Source: Dacryopinax spathularia
Lineage: Eukaryota > Basidiomycota > Dacrymycetes > Dacrymycetales > Dacrymycetaceae
DNA length: 64,000 nt
Direction: 5' to 3'
Assembly: GCA_037974965.1 (NCBI GenBank)
Contig: JBBPFI010000002.1
Span: 310,001 to 374,000 of the forward strand
Part shown: in pieces, positions 22,120 to 32,960 of the stretch
Position numbering within the stretch: the stretch's first letter is position 1
Layout of the letters: each line of letters opens with the position of its first letter
Notes under the pieces: model-generated
The model's input: only the letters and a program-made list of their open reading frames with translations
What the model was told of the DNA's origin: nothing
Database searches by the model: none
Program-made: the position numbers and the translations under genes

Positions 22120-23130
22120 ATGGCATCCTCAATAGGTACCTCAACCCCTCTCTCCCAATATCGCCGTTCTCACCCTCACCCTCATCCAGCCACACCAGCA
22201 CAACCAACCGCCCCATCCAAGTCCTCCCACCCTCCAACAGGGACCATCATCCCGCACATCCTCCATCCGCCTACCCCGCCTCATTCCTCGCCTTCCTCAC
22301 CTTCAAGCACCCATTCCTCGTCCTCTGCCATCTTTGAGCGCGACATCGAGCCTCTCTCTCTGTCGACCCTCCCAGCACCGAGGGACCACACGCTCGCGGC
22401 GTTCGTCCCGTCCGTGTTGGACGAAGCGATCGAGGCCCTCACAGCAGCGGGAGAAGGAGGCGAGGGGATGGCGGATGTCGAGGTTGAGCTTGCTGGCCCC
22501 GGTGCAGCACAGGCAGAGGAGGACGGAGGGGTGTTCAGGAGAAGCCCGAGCCCGCCCGGGATCCCAGCTGCGAGCAGTCTGGCCGCTGCGGCCGCTGCTA
22601 GGCCCGCAGTGCTGAGTAGGGAGAGCACGACGCCGTTCATCCCTGGCGGCTTCTCCACCTCCAGTACACAGGCAGTGGCGACTCCCACCGGGCTCACGAC
22701 CCCTCCATCGCCCGGCTCGCCAAAGGCTGATCACCCACTGCCTTCCCTCACGGTCCCTGCTCCAACGACAGGCGTCTCCTCCCCCTCTTCTGCCACTTCG
22801 TCGGGCGTAACAGCCCGCACCCCCTCCTCTCACGCCTCGCCAGCAAAACGGCTCTCCTTCATCTCCTACTCCGACCTCCTCCTCTCTTCGCCCATCACGT
22901 CCCTGCCACTCTCGCAAGTCACCTCACCGGCTGCGCCGCCGCCGCACTTGGCTGCTCTGGCGCAGGGCGCGGCGGCGCATGCTGGTGCAGCGGGGAGCGC
23001 GGCGAGTCGGGACCAGAGTGCGTATGGCGATGAGGGGGGAGAGTGGGAGAGAGTGGGGTTGGGGAAGGGGCTGGAAGAGAGGCTGGAGGAGGTGTTGAAG
23101 GCCAGGCCGCCGGAGGTGGGGAAGGCGTAG
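22120..23130 (+). CDS. Ser/Pro/Ala-rich protein with conserved short motifs, unknown function
   Basis: A single exon of 336 residues from the ATG at 22120 in a good context after a pyrimidine-rich leader. It is mostly low complexity, with His/Pro-rich, Ser-rich and Ala-rich tracts. Islands that look constrained are AIFERDIEPLSLSTLP (about 70-85), VPSVLDEAIEALTAAG (about 95-110) and RLSFISYSDLLLSSP (about 245-260), followed by an acidic/hydrophobic C-terminus (WERVGLGKGLEERLEEVL). Such islands in a disordered background suggest short linear binding motifs. I do not recognise a domain and assign no function. Confidence 0.75.
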   Translation: MASSIGTSTPLSQYRRSHPHPHPATPAQPTAPSKSSHPPTGTIIPHILHPPTPPHSSPSSPSSTHSSSSAIFERDIEPLSLSTLPAPRDHTLAAFVPSVLDEAIEALTAAGEGGEGMADVEVELAGPGAAQAEEDGGVFRRSPSPPGIPAASSLAAAAAARPAVLSRESTTPFIPGGFSTSSTQAVATPTGLTTPPSPGSPKADHPLPSLTVPAPTTGVSSPSSATSSGVTARTPSSHASPAKRLSFISYSDLLLSSPITSLPLSQVTSPAAPPPHLAALAQGAAAHAGAAGSAASRDQSAYGDEGGEWERVGLGKGLEERLEEVLKARPPEVGKA

Positions 23131-23550
23131 GCACGCGTTTGGCAGTGGATGCCTACGTTGGTGTGCGCATACATGTACATTGTTCTCACTCTCTTTCGTT
23201 TCTCCTTTCAAGGGTTGTGGACGTCCTGTTTCTTTCCTGATTCATCTCTACTTCCTCTTTCCTTGCTCTGCTATTCACAGAGCTGCAAACCCCTTAATCC
23301 TGTGTTAATAAGCCTTTCGCGGACGTACAAACAAGTTCCACTTTTCTTTTCTTTCCTATCCTTGCCTTTCCTTTCCTTGACTCATTTTCTTGTTCGATTC
23401 GAAGGCAGTACATGTACCATCTTACTAGCTTAACTTAATTCAGTGAATCGGGACATCATGTACACTTAGTCCACTCGTACTACTCAGCCGTTGCAAAATC
23501 AGCGCATATATCCTTCCCAACGTGTAACTATGCACAACCAGCATCACACG
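23131..23550. other. Convergent 3' regions
   Basis: Downstream of the plus-strand gene ending at 23130 and of the minus-strand gene ending at 23551. T-rich and CTTTCC-rich sequence at 23200-23400 fits 3' untranslated regions. No gene seen. Confidence 0.45.
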
Positions 23551-23866
23551 TTACAGCTCAATATTCACGAAAACAGGGGACACCGTCGAAGCATCCCGAA
23601 GAAAAAGGGTCTCCTCGCCTTCGAGTTGCGCGATCATGCACTGAAACGGATCAATGAATCATGCACATGACGAGCAAGAGCGGGCGCCGGCTTACTGGAT
23701 TTAGTGGGGTAATGACGTCGCTCGCCGTCGATCTGGGTTGGGCGTAAAATGAAGGGACTTGGTTGAAGAGAGGATAAAAGCGGAGTACTTCCCATCTGGA
23801 GAATGGAGGCCGAAGTGGGGAAGGTGGAAGATTATTATGTAAGACACGAGTCGGTATGACGCTCAT
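23551..23866 (-). CDS. Small two-exon protein (~86 aa), unknown
   Basis: The ATG at 23866 opens MSVIPTRVLHNNLPPS and runs through RWEVLRFYPLFNQVPSFY and ASDVITPLNP to a donor at 23695 (GTAAGC). A 55-nt intron with acceptor TTTCAG leads to exon 2 at 23640, encoding CMIAQLEGEETLFLRDAS and ending VFVNIEL at 23551. The splice keeps frame in phase 0, and the second exon has a balanced, non-repetitive composition, which supports a real gene despite its size. No signal peptide or transmembrane helix is visible. I do not recognise the family. An alternative upstream first exon is possible. Confidence 0.55.
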
Positions 23867-24312
23867 CCGCCGATCTTGGACTCACTCTCCCGTACGGCCA
23901 GCAGTCAACGTCACCCTCAGCCTCCCGAACCTTCCCCCTCCTCAACATTCAAACACTAGAAAACGCCGACCTGATCTCCGCGCTCGCCCTGCGCAACGCA
24001 AACTTCCAAAGGAGGAGCGGTCCCTTAAATAAGGAGGGTGACGTCATTGCTACGGTCTCCGAGTCGGCCGTTCCTGTCCCTGCGCCTCTTCATTTCGCAA
24101 GCTCGGCTTGCACTCCACTTTTGACCACCTGCCTTTGAGTCGCGCTCGAAGGCCTAAAGGACGGGTGGGGAGTCGGCACCGACCGGAAGTGAGTTCGGCA
24201 CCGGCTTTCGGCAGCGCCGCCCCGAAGAGCAGGTTCGGTCCGTTTCCCAATTCCGACCGCTTTCGGACTTCGGACTTCGCCGCGCACCGTCCCCTTCCAC
24301 CGAAAGGCGAGG
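23867..24312. other. Divergent promoter region
   Basis: About 445 bp between the small minus-strand gene and the plus-strand HNH gene. A near-palindromic CCTTAAATAAGG at 24023-24034 could act as a TATA-like element for either gene. No coding region is supported. Confidence 0.4.
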
Positions 24313-25080
24313 ATGCCCTCCACAGCCTCGCGGAACCGCCCCCACCCTGCAACTCCGAACGATCAAACACCAGCAGAAGCAGATCGAGAAACAGACTACG
24401 ACATTCTCCGAGACGCGCTCGTTCGTCTCCTCCTTTTCCCACCTAGTGGCGTGCTCCCGTCCTCTTCCTCTCTCTCCGCCTCTGAGAGGGCAAAGACGCT
24501 CGATCTGGATAATGTCGACTACCTGCTTTCCGAACTTCGGGCTGAGGGGGTCACGATAACTCCGGAGCGGGACGGCCAGCTGACGTTGGACGAGGTCGAA
24601 GCTCATCCACTCCGAAGTGTTCTCGCACCTCCGTTGGAGGAACTGTTCTCGATCCCCGAAGAGGGAGTAACATGGTTCTGCTCCTGCCTAATCGACGCCT
24701 ACATCTCCGACCTCCGTTCCCTCGCCTCCTCCTCCCCCGATGACGCCGATCCCGATGCCCCAGGAGGGAAAACCAAGAAACCCACCGAATGCGAGCTCTG
24801 CTCTCGCCCAATGCCCCTAACAGCACACCACCTCTACCCGCGCTCCGAACACGCCCGCCTACTAAAGCGCACCGAGCTGACCAAATACGAGCTGCAGCAT
24901 ACGATCGCGTGGCTCTGCAGGCCCTGCCATAGTGCCGTGCATGGGCTGATTGATAGCGCGACGCTGGCGAGGGAGTTTTATAGTGTTGAGAGGTTGGGGG
25001 AGCATGAGGGCGTTAGGAGGTGGGTCGAGTGGGCGGGGAGGCAGAGGGTTGTGGGTAGGGGGATGCGGACTGCTAGATGA
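24313..25080 (+). CDS. HNH endonuclease-domain protein (fungal type)
   Basis: A single exon of 255 residues from the ATG at 24313. The C-terminal half holds an HNH zinc-type fold: CELCSRPM (about 158-165), the double-His core TAHHLYPRSEH (about 168-178) and the paired WLCRPCHSAVHGL (about 196-208). Cys-x2-Cys pairs flank the His motif as in HNH_2-like nucleases. The N-terminal half is helical and unassigned. Fungi carry single-copy proteins of this type with no established role; metal-dependent DNA cleavage is a family expectation and not shown here. It is intronless, unlike most neighbours. Confidence 0.8.
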   Translation: MPSTASRNRPHPATPNDQTPAEADRETDYDILRDALVRLLLFPPSGVLPSSSSLSASERAKTLDLDNVDYLLSELRAEGVTITPERDGQLTLDEVEAHPLRSVLAPPLEELFSIPEEGVTWFCSCLIDAYISDLRSLASSSPDDADPDAPGGKTKKPTECELCSRPMPLTAHHLYPRSEHARLLKRTELTKYELQHTIAWLCRPCHSAVHGLIDSATLAREFYSVERLGEHEGVRRWVEWAGRQRVVGRGMRTAR

Positions 25081-25336
25081 GGTGCTTTAGCATGTGCCGT
25101 GCCCTGGCCCATGTAAAACAGGCAATGATCCACATTGTAGACTCTGGGTTGCGTATTGCGCAGAGGGTGAGATGGTGAGAGACATGAGGTTGTAATCGCA
25201 TGTGTATTATATACAGTACAATAACCACAACAAGTGAGGAAGGGGCAGGATTAATGATGAGCGGAAATACAGTATGTTTCTACGTCGAGTCTCTATAGTC
25301 CGGACTATTCATCCCATCATCTTCATCGCCAATGCC

Positions 25337-27286
25337 TCACGAGTCCGCCGACTCTCCCGCCGAAGAACGGGAGAAGGAGACCGGGAGCTGCGTCAGCCGA
25401 GGCCACCCAACCGAGGCGTTGCAGCACGTCAACTTGTAGATGTTCCTATGTCGTCCATCGACACCGTCGAGCTGGTGTGTGATCCTGGGGGCATACCCGG
25501 GGAGATCGACGATGGGAGCTTGGCGAGGACTGCTCGAGTTTTCGGCTATGGGGTCGCTCGCCGGGGCGGGCTCATGCTCGGCGTCATCGGGCTGGCTGTT
25601 GTCGGTCGTGTCCTCGCTGGCGCGCGGCTCGGCATCGTCGGACGCTGGAGGGCTGTGTTCGCTCGCTTCTTCAGGACTTTCGGTGCCATAGTAACTCGGT
25701 GACTGGCGTTCATCCTGCTCCTGCTCCTCGTCGTCCTCATCCTCATCCTCTTCGTCAACCTCTACTCCGTCGTCAACATCCTCGGCGTCCTCAACCACCT
25801 CTGAGTCCTCTTGGTCGCCAACGTCTTCTCCATCGCCAACCTCGTCTTCGTCTGCATCCTCCTCCTGGTCTTCTTCCTCCTCATCGTCCTCCTCCTCCAT
25901 CTCCATCTCCTCCGCTTCTTCTTCTTCTTCACCACTGCCGCTGGCCGTTCCCTCATAAGCGTCCGAATCGTTTCCAGCCTCGCGGGAACTATCCCAAGCC
26001 GTCCGATCATCCGCCTGATATTGTGTCTCGTAGTTCCGATCAAGCAAGTCGACACCCTTGGTCTCTAGGTACTCGGCCCGAAAGCACCAATCCTCGAATT
26101 CTTCTTGCGACATACGAGGGTCGTTCCACTCGAAGCACTCGAGCTGAAGGGTCCGGAACGACTTCGAGTCGGGCAAGAACCAGGGGCCGGGACCGCTGAG
26201 CAGATATAACGGTTCGAAGACTCTGAACGTGACCATTTCGGGCTGACGAGCGGCGCGGCTGAAGGTATCTTTCAAGAATTGGATCGTTTGGATGCCTTTT
26301 GTTTGGCGCATAGTTCTTGATCTTCGAACGGGGGGGAGGACGATTTTTCGGATGCGGAGATGGTGTAGCCAGGGTGTGTGCTCCAGCAAATGTCTCGTCT
26401 TGACATCCAAGCGTATGTCAAGGTGCGAGAGGGGGGCATCCGCGTGAGCGATGAGGAAGTCGCGGAAAGCATCCTCGCAGCCAGCCTGCAACGCAGGAAG
26501 TCGCAATAATTCCAGGTGGGGGAAGCGACAGCTTGCGAAGAAGGTGCCGTATGTTTGACTCAGCATGTTGGCTCCGTAGTAGCCCAGCGCGAGAGACAAC
26601 TCGTACAGCTCCGGGAAATGCCATCCTGGACAGGAGATGACACGACCGAGCCAAGGGCCTTGGTGGGGGAGACGAAGGGAGAGCGTGCGAAGTTCCCGAA
26701 GAGATCCGATGTGGCGGAAGGACTCGTCGATGAAGTGGTGGTCGTTGAGCACGATGTTGAGGTGACGAAGGGTGTGAGAGCAGTTGACGGCGAGCGCTTC
26801 GAGTGCCGGGGCGATAAATTCGTAGCGGTCTGCCGTCAGCTCTTGGAGCCGGGTGAAGAATCGCAAGTTGGGTAGGATATAGCCGTCGAGGCCCCACTTG
26901 ATCTCTCCTCGGAGGTCCAAGATCCGCGTGTGGGCGCAGAGCTGCTGCATGTGGGCGCTGCCATTTAGAGTTCCGAGTATCAACGGTGGACCAAGGACGG
27001 TTTCGTCGCATAATATACGCCGGTACATGAGTGGAGTTGAAATCGCCTATTCATCTCAGTTAGACATGTGCAGTATAGCAAAAAGACGGGATGGAGAGCT
27101 TACGTTCCAATGCCTGCAGACCAAAGCAACATGGTAAAGTCTCGCGCCACAGTATCCTTCGATGTTGTCCCACTGTCCATCTTCATCACCGCTGTCCGAC
27201 TCGTCGGCCAAAGCACATTCGACAAAGATCATGCGCCAGACTTCTGGAGAGAGCTTGTACTCTCCGCGTCTCAAAGCAGCGGACAT
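25337..27286 (-). CDS. F-box-like/LRR family protein, copy 2, with long acidic tail
   Basis: Exon 1 (27286-27104) encodes the F-box-like KLSPEVWRMIFVECALADE and YHVALVCRHWN. The intron (27103-27047, GTAAGC donor) sits at the family position, and exon 2 (27046-25337) resumes AISTPLMYRR. LRR-like repeats follow (FPELYELSLALGYY, FPHLELLRLPAL). The family tail appears as YLETKGVDLLDRN at about residue 400, but the protein continues for some 220 residues. This extension includes about 75 residues that are almost all Glu/Asp (roughly 25940-25706) and ends in a Ser/Pro-rich stretch. I prefer the ATG at 27286: a TATATA box near 27380 lies too close to the other in-frame ATG at 27358. The acidic tail is unique among the copies here. 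Confidence 0.8.
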
Positions 27287-28044
27287 GATGGCGAGAGGGT
27301 AGTCTGCGTGCGAAGGGGGCGTCAAGGGAACGAGAGGAGGCGACGGTAGCAAGGACATCCCAGCCAGGGTGTAGAGCCTATATACGTTTGCCACAGTGTG
27401 GCAAGATCGTCACCATCGAAGAAAGACACGTAGGAGATTTACAGTTTGTGACCAAAGGCGTGCGGCTATAGAGCGTGAGACCACGCGTCGTATTGCAAGG
27501 CCAACCCGGCTCGACTGAGGGATGGTAGTAGGTCAATGGCGGACGCCGGTCGCCTTCTAAGGAGAGCAGCTGTACTGCATCTCTAGCTGCCCCTCAGAGC
27601 GTCAAAATGCCATCTAGGTTCTCATGCTGCGCTTCTCTAACCAGTTCACGAGTGTGGGCTCAGGGCATCGCCGTGGACTGTTAGCTTCGCGGGATGGACG
27701 AGGATCCAGCAAGGCGATTTCCGGCTCAAAAACACGTAAAGGCAAAGCAAGGCTTCCGACGTCCAGTCGCCATAAATATTTCAGGCATGTTGCCGTCTGG
27801 AGCTCCTTTGGCGGATGAACCGAGCAGTTACTGCACTTTGTAGTTTGTGGATTGTGGAAGATGGCGGTCGTCTGAAAAAGGGTTCCTCGTCGGAAGCGCT
27901 TCCCCAAGCGCGTCTACTGTCCCCTTCAACACCTCGCGCAGCGCAACGTATACTCACGATTACAAGGCGGGTTCCTCACAACCTCAACGCTGAGTTACTG
28001 TCTTGGTATGTTTACGGTACACTGGCTATGAGTCGACAACAGCC
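27287..28044. other. Intergenic region
   Basis: About 760 bp. It contains a TATATA element near 27380 on the minus strand, likely for the F-box-like copy 2. I see no supported gene in the remainder. Confidence 0.4.
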
Positions 28045-28692
28045 TCAGTTCGACTTAGGCGCGGCCTTCTCAATCTCCCACTGCACCAGTCCCTTCATCT
28101 GCTCATACTGCTTGGCTTCCATCTTATCCCCGTCGCTGCGTCCCTCTCCCAGCTTCTCGCACTCGTCCAAGAAATGCTTCATCTCTTTTTCGCCATTTTT
28201 GGCATCCTTGGATGAGCTGAAGAACTGAAGATGAGAATCTGGAAGATCGCCAATCCAGCTGTGTTGAGGTCGTTAATTCGCCAAGTCGCGTGCTCTGGAC
28301 CGTGTCGCTCACGCGCAAGAGTTTCTCAGATCGCCGTTCCTCCTATGCAACAGGCTATGCCACGTATCGCATCCTCCATCTCCCTCATTAGCGCGACAGA
28401 CGGCGTGGCATGCGTTGACATCGTCGTTGAGGAGGTGCAGGCCGGCGATGACGGTGGCAGGCGCGCGAAGCGACGATATATGCGCGATGAGGTCAGGCGC
28501 GTATATCTCTTTGACGCGTATCGCTGGCGCCGGGTCGCGCTTGAACAGCTGGTGCAACGGCTGGGGAAGAGACGTGTATACTGGAGCAGAAGCAGAGACG
28601 GGGGCGAGATGAGAGAGGTCGTCAGACTGCATTTTGCCTCGTCGTCGTGTTGCTAGAGACGAGGTGGACGACTGTTTCTTCAAGTACATCAT
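28045..28692 (-). CDS. Conserved fungal hypothetical (LHLLNDD/WHxxLHRR family)
   Basis: Two exons, 28692-28313 and 28258-28045, separated by a 54-nt intron (GTGAGC donor, TTAAC branch, CACAG acceptor). The product is about 198 residues. Its motifs IAGLHLLNDDVNACHAVC and DTWHSLLHRRNGDL match a pattern I recall from an uncharacterised family widespread in fungi. The second exon (WIGDLPDSHLQFFSS, then a Lys/Glu-rich helical tail ending KAAPKSN) follows in frame. The start may be 28692 (MMYLKKQ) or the ATG at 28632 (MQSDDLSHLAP). No catalytic motif or targeting signal is evident. Confidence 0.75.
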
Positions 28693-28923
28693 CTTTGCAC
28701 AGTCACACACCAATGAATTCCGATTACATCCTTTATGTACGGACACTAACAATAGTGGGCTGGAAAGAGGAAATGGCTTGTCCCTTTCGGATCGATCGAA
28801 CTCTCATCATCGAGATCTCACCATCCACCCTCGATCAGTCAGGGAAGCGGGAACTTTATCTACATACAGCAGACATTTCACACAACGTGATGTTTCATAG
28901 CAGGTCGTTAGTACGTGACGCGA

Positions 28924-31156
28924 TTACGTCCTTGCAGCGCGCCGTTTGATCCGCAGAGGCACTTGAGGCCCAAGCTCGATGTGGTCTTTCTGCATCGGGA
29001 TCTGATTATGGGACGAACCGAATCAACGGAGAACTCCGCTGAAGGCCATGACAACGTACCGTGTTGATGAACGCCCCCTCCCTCCACATCTCATAATCAG
29101 GCTTGGAGATGCTCAACTCGAACTGGCGAATGATCATGGCGACGAAGATTTGCATCTCAATTAGCCTGGATCATTGTTACGCAGTGTTTCCCTCTATGGT
29201 TGTTCGACGTACGCGTAGCGGAGACCAATACAAGCTTTGGGACCTCCGCCGAAGTTGGTCAGATTTCCATACGGCCCACCAGTCTGATCCTCCGGCGCAA
29301 CTTTCGACATATCATTCGCCAACCACCGTTCAGGCTTGAACTCGTTCGCGTCCGGTCTCCAGATGAGTTCGGACCTATTGCAGCCGTCGAAGCTCAGGAT
29401 CACGCGTTGTCCGGCCATGACCGGAATAGACGTGATCTCCTTCCCTTCACTTGTCTTCAGCGGCTTGGAGAGAGGGATCACGTTGTCCGCTCTAGCCTTG
29501 AAGAGTCCGTAGTTGACCGCCGGATGCATGCGCAGGGCTTCGTTCACTACCGCAACGAGGTAGGGCATGTCGTCCAAAGCATTCGCGTCGAAACCTTCGG
29601 CGAGGTCATCGTCTGCAGCTGATCCGAGAACGGAGGAGACTTCGGCATAGAGGCGTGCTTGTATGGCTGGAGCTTGGGCCAACTCGCAGAGAGCGAATGA
29701 TACCGTATTCGCGGCAGTCTCGACTGTAAAAGGAATAAGGTGTGTGCCGCAACTAGGGAAGATCGGCTTACATCCAGCAATGAAGAACGTAGTCAGCTGG
29801 TTGTAGATCATCTCGTCCGACATCGGCTCAACTGTCCCCTTCGCATTCTTCTCACCAGACTTGACTACATTCACATGTAAGCGCTAGGCTCCGTAGCGAG
29901 AATATGGGAGATTTACCGAGAATGGTTAACAAGTCCCGATCCTTCAATGTCGGATCCGCCTTGATTTCCTTTCGCTTCTCCTCAATAAGCTGTTGTGCGA
30001 ATCTTCGGCTGGTGATCTTGGCTGCTTTTAGCTTCTTCACGGCTGCTAGCGGGAGGTTCTCAGCACGAGCGATGATCCAGGGCGGAATCTGAAGGATCAG
30101 GTTCTGCAGGACGATGCCGAACTTGCTAGGACGGGAGAAGGTGTCGCTCATCAAACCACCGTACGCTCTGCATAGTTCCTCAGCGGCAGTCATATATGCA
30201 CGTAGAACAGGACATACTTCATTAGCTCGTGCTCCTCTCCCTCGAGAGCACCGAATCGCAGACCGAAGGCAGCTGGAGTACAACGATGTGAGACGGAGGT
30301 GGTGAGACGGAAGTGGTGATACATACTGGCACCAATCGATTCCATTGTAAGAAGTTCGACCCAGTGGAACGCGTTGACATCCCACGTTCCATCCTTTCCT
30401 TCCGTATCCACCCGACGATTCCATTCCTTAACCAGCTGAAGGATATTCAGGCTGCGGAAAAGCTCCATTATAGGCAGAGACATACGCGAGAAGAGCAGCT
30501 TGCGAAGACCGGCGCGAGTGTTTTGATGAATACGGGATTGAAAGCGGGTTGAAGCAAGCGCCGTTGCCGGGCGTGGTCCGCACCTACAAGCGTCACTATG
30601 GTAAGCCGATGCTGCTTATGTGAGAACGATAGCTTACCGTCGGCATATATGATACCCTCGCCTATAGCGAAGGTTAAACGAAATGTGTGCCAAGGAATAC
30701 GTATGCAGCTTACCAGTAACCAGTCGCAAGAACTGCCGGAGGGAATCCTCCAAACCCCAAGTTGTCGTCTGACCCTTCAGCACATGCTGAATAGCATTGG
30801 CATCATTGAGCATCAGATATTGGATCTATCGCGATTGATTATTTCAGGCTTTCAGATGCGGCGATAAGAAGGGTCTTACACCAAAACAGCCCATAAAGCG
30901 GTAGACGTAACCGTATTGCTCGCGCCATTTCCTGTTCGCTACGCCGGCCGCTTCGTTCACCATCTGGGCTTGATTCCCTGCAACCACACGTCAGTCATTC
31001 CGGATACACGTCAGAACGATCCGTCATACCGAGTAACCAGGATTCAGGTGGAGGACCGCGGATATATGCAGGTAGGGCGCCACGCCTGCCCGACAGCATC
31101 CGCCGAGTCACGAGCCATAGACCAACCAGAGCGCTCAGGATCCAGACAGTCGACAT
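28924..31156 (-). CDS. Cytochrome P450 monooxygenase
   Basis: About eight exons encode a P450 of roughly 500 residues. It has an N-terminal membrane anchor (STVWILSALVGLWLVT) and a proline hinge (RGPPPESWLLG). The I-helix reads AGFETAANT once an intron is removed at the Gly, ExxR is EALR in VVNEALRMHP, PERW is FKPERW, and the heme loop is FGGGPKACIG with the Cys ligand. The last exons (AMQIFVAMIIRQFEL, then IPMQKDHIELGPQVP) complete the C-terminus at 28924. It should sit in the ER membrane and oxidise a hydrophobic substrate with a P450 reductase; the substrate is unknown. The ATG at 31156 lies about 60 nt below a TATA box. One intron carries CATATATGC. Confidence 0.92.
30191..30199 (-). other. 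Intronic GCATATATG motif (P450 gene)
   Basis: Within a short intron of the P450 gene the gene strand reads GCATATATGACTGC, the motif overlapping the probable branch site. Confidence 0.4.
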
Positions 31157-31763
31157 GCTTGCGACCGATAAAGCAAAGAGAACGAGCGCGCTTTGAGGAG
31201 CGAAGATCTCCTGCTTTATACCAGAGCTTTAGGTTGCATTCGGACAATGGGCAGCTGCCGCGTGTTTCCCAGGTGTTCGGGATCGAATGGACGCCTCCAA
31301 TCGGCAGCGAGGCGGAGTTACAACGGCGAGGTGGACGTCGGCTGCCGAGCGTCGATTTCTGATAGGGACCACACTTGTTGACAATAATAGAAGCCACATC
31401 CTGAGGAAGATATGTAAAATCGATAGCCGCATTGTCGGTAATTCTGATTGACGTGTGAATGCTGTGCGAAGGAACTTCGCGAAGCACGAGCCACATTGCA
31501 TCGATTGAGCCCAGCTGTCCTGGCGGCACCCCCAACAGGGCCAATTGGAAGAATGCCCCACAGATGATAGAGGTCGCAAAGCATAACTCTAGCTCGACTT
31601 AATCTCGCCCTTTGTACGAGACCAAGATTCAAAGAGTCAACGCAGAGCGTGCGGTAGCGTTCAGAAAGACGAGTCTTGGGACGGAAGCTCTTGTGCTTCC
31701 CGTCTTCCGCGGCGCGTCGCGTCTCTGCTTCTTACCACCATCATCTCGCAAAAAGAGGAAGGC
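31157..31763. promoter_or_regulatory. Divergent promoter of the P450 and F-box-like copy 3 genes
   Basis: About 600 bp between divergent genes. TATAAAG on the minus strand (31214-31220) is a good TATA box for the P450. No TATA box is evident for the plus-strand gene, and no coding frame is supported. Confidence 0.55.
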
Positions 31764-32960
31764 ATGCCGCTACCTTCTCTAAGCGTTGAGCTATGGCTCA
31801 TGATACTTGAATATGCTGTTCTGGGTGATACTGATGTCCCAACAAACCTGTCCTCCGATCTGACCCTCGTCTGTCGAACGTGGAAGGTACGCATATGCGC
31901 TTGTACTGCCCCGCTCCGCTACGCGACGTCCTGCATTATTGAACAGGAGCTTGTCGAGCCCCTACTCTATCATCGTCTCCTCTTCTGGCAACCACATCAA
32001 ATTTCCCTCTTTGTGGACCGCATATATGCTCAAAGACGGCTCAACCGGTATCCTACTCGTCGGACAACTACTCTCTGCCTAAGCAAGTCGCTTGCTGGCG
32101 TCGATAGTCGCGACGTCGTGTTCATGTTTCGCTGCCTGCCTAACCTGCGCTATCTCGACTCCTCCCTCAAGCTAACCTGGAAAGACCTCGAGATTCTGGC
32201 CGATACTTGTAGGAGCCGTCTTCGCGCCTTGGACATCTGCTTAGACGACACGGACGGGTCCGGACTCGCGTTCGCAGCTTTGAGTCGGTTCGGCGAACTC
32301 GAACACATGCATATATGCATCTCCGACTCGTTCATCCGGCGAAGTCCTCTCCATCAGATTCCTCCCTTCGCCATGCCGCGTTTGAGGTATCTCGAAATTC
32401 GGATGGCGAAGCGACAACGCAACAACTATGCTCACTACCTGGCTTTCCTGTCTGTGTGCTCCTATCCTACGCTGACTCATCTTCGTCTGTCACACCTATA
32501 CGCCCTCGAACATCTGGCACTGGGTGACTTCTTCTATCGCCACGGTCCGCTATTGAATCGCTTCGATATCGAGGACTTCGATGTACACCGCTTCCCAGCT
32601 CCCCTGCTGTCAAATCTCGAGCATCTCGGTCTAATGCAGCCCCTGTCCGAGCTCGATGTCGAGTTTGGTGATCTGAAGAACGTCATCCCTCCCTCTGTCC
32701 GCCTGCTGCATCTAGCAGGAGGTCCTGATCCCACACAAGAGACGGTGTCGTTCTTGCACAGCGTTGCCCGCCAACGACATCTCGCACCTCGACTAGAAGG
32801 TATACAGATGGAGGATCCTGGATTCCGCTGGGAACATCTTACGTATCAACGGGACGAGTCGATAGCAACGTGGGTGAGGATGGCTCTGGATTTGAAGAAG
32901 GCTGGACTAAGGCTGCTCGATGCCGATGGTGTTTATTTCAAGCTGGAGAAGTCGCAATAG
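31764..32960 (+). CDS. F-box-like/LRR family protein, copy 3
   Basis: The ATG at 31764 (MPLPSLSVELWLMILEYAV) starts an F-box-like segment ending LTLVCRTWK. A 60-nt intron (31887-31946, GTACGC donor, GAACAG acceptor) sits at the family position. It is a multiple of three with no in-frame stop, so retention would add 20 residues. Exon 2 resumes ELVEPLLYHRLLFW and continues with LRR-like segments (LPNLRYLDSSLKL, YPTLTHLRLSHLY). The tail KKAGLRLLDADGVYF matches the family signature. About 378 residues when spliced. Presumed SCF substrate receptor; target unknown. Confidence 0.82.
   Translation: MPLPSLSVELWLMILEYAVLGDTDVPTNLSSDLTLVCRTWKVRICACTAPLRYATSCIIEQELVEPLLYHRLLFWQPHQISLFVDRIYAQRRLNRYPTRRTTTLCLSKSLAGVDSRDVVFMFRCLPNLRYLDSSLKLTWKDLEILADTCRSRLRALDICLDDTDGSGLAFAALSRFGELEHMHICISDSFIRRSPLHQIPPFAMPRLRYLEIRMAKRQRNNYAHYLAFLSVCSYPTLTHLRLSHLYALEHLALGDFFYRHGPLLNRFDIEDFDVHRFPAPLLSNLEHLGLMQPLSELDVEFGDLKNVIPPSVRLLHLAGGPDPTQETVSFLHSVARQRHLAPRLEGIQMEDPGFRWEHLTYQRDESIATWVRMALDLKKAGLRLLDADGVYFKLEKSQ

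Noticed and set aside
25699-26199. Pro/Arg-rich and Leu/Phe-rich plus-strand frames
   Set aside because: Antisense of the acidic tract of F-box-like copy 2; low-complexity artefacts.
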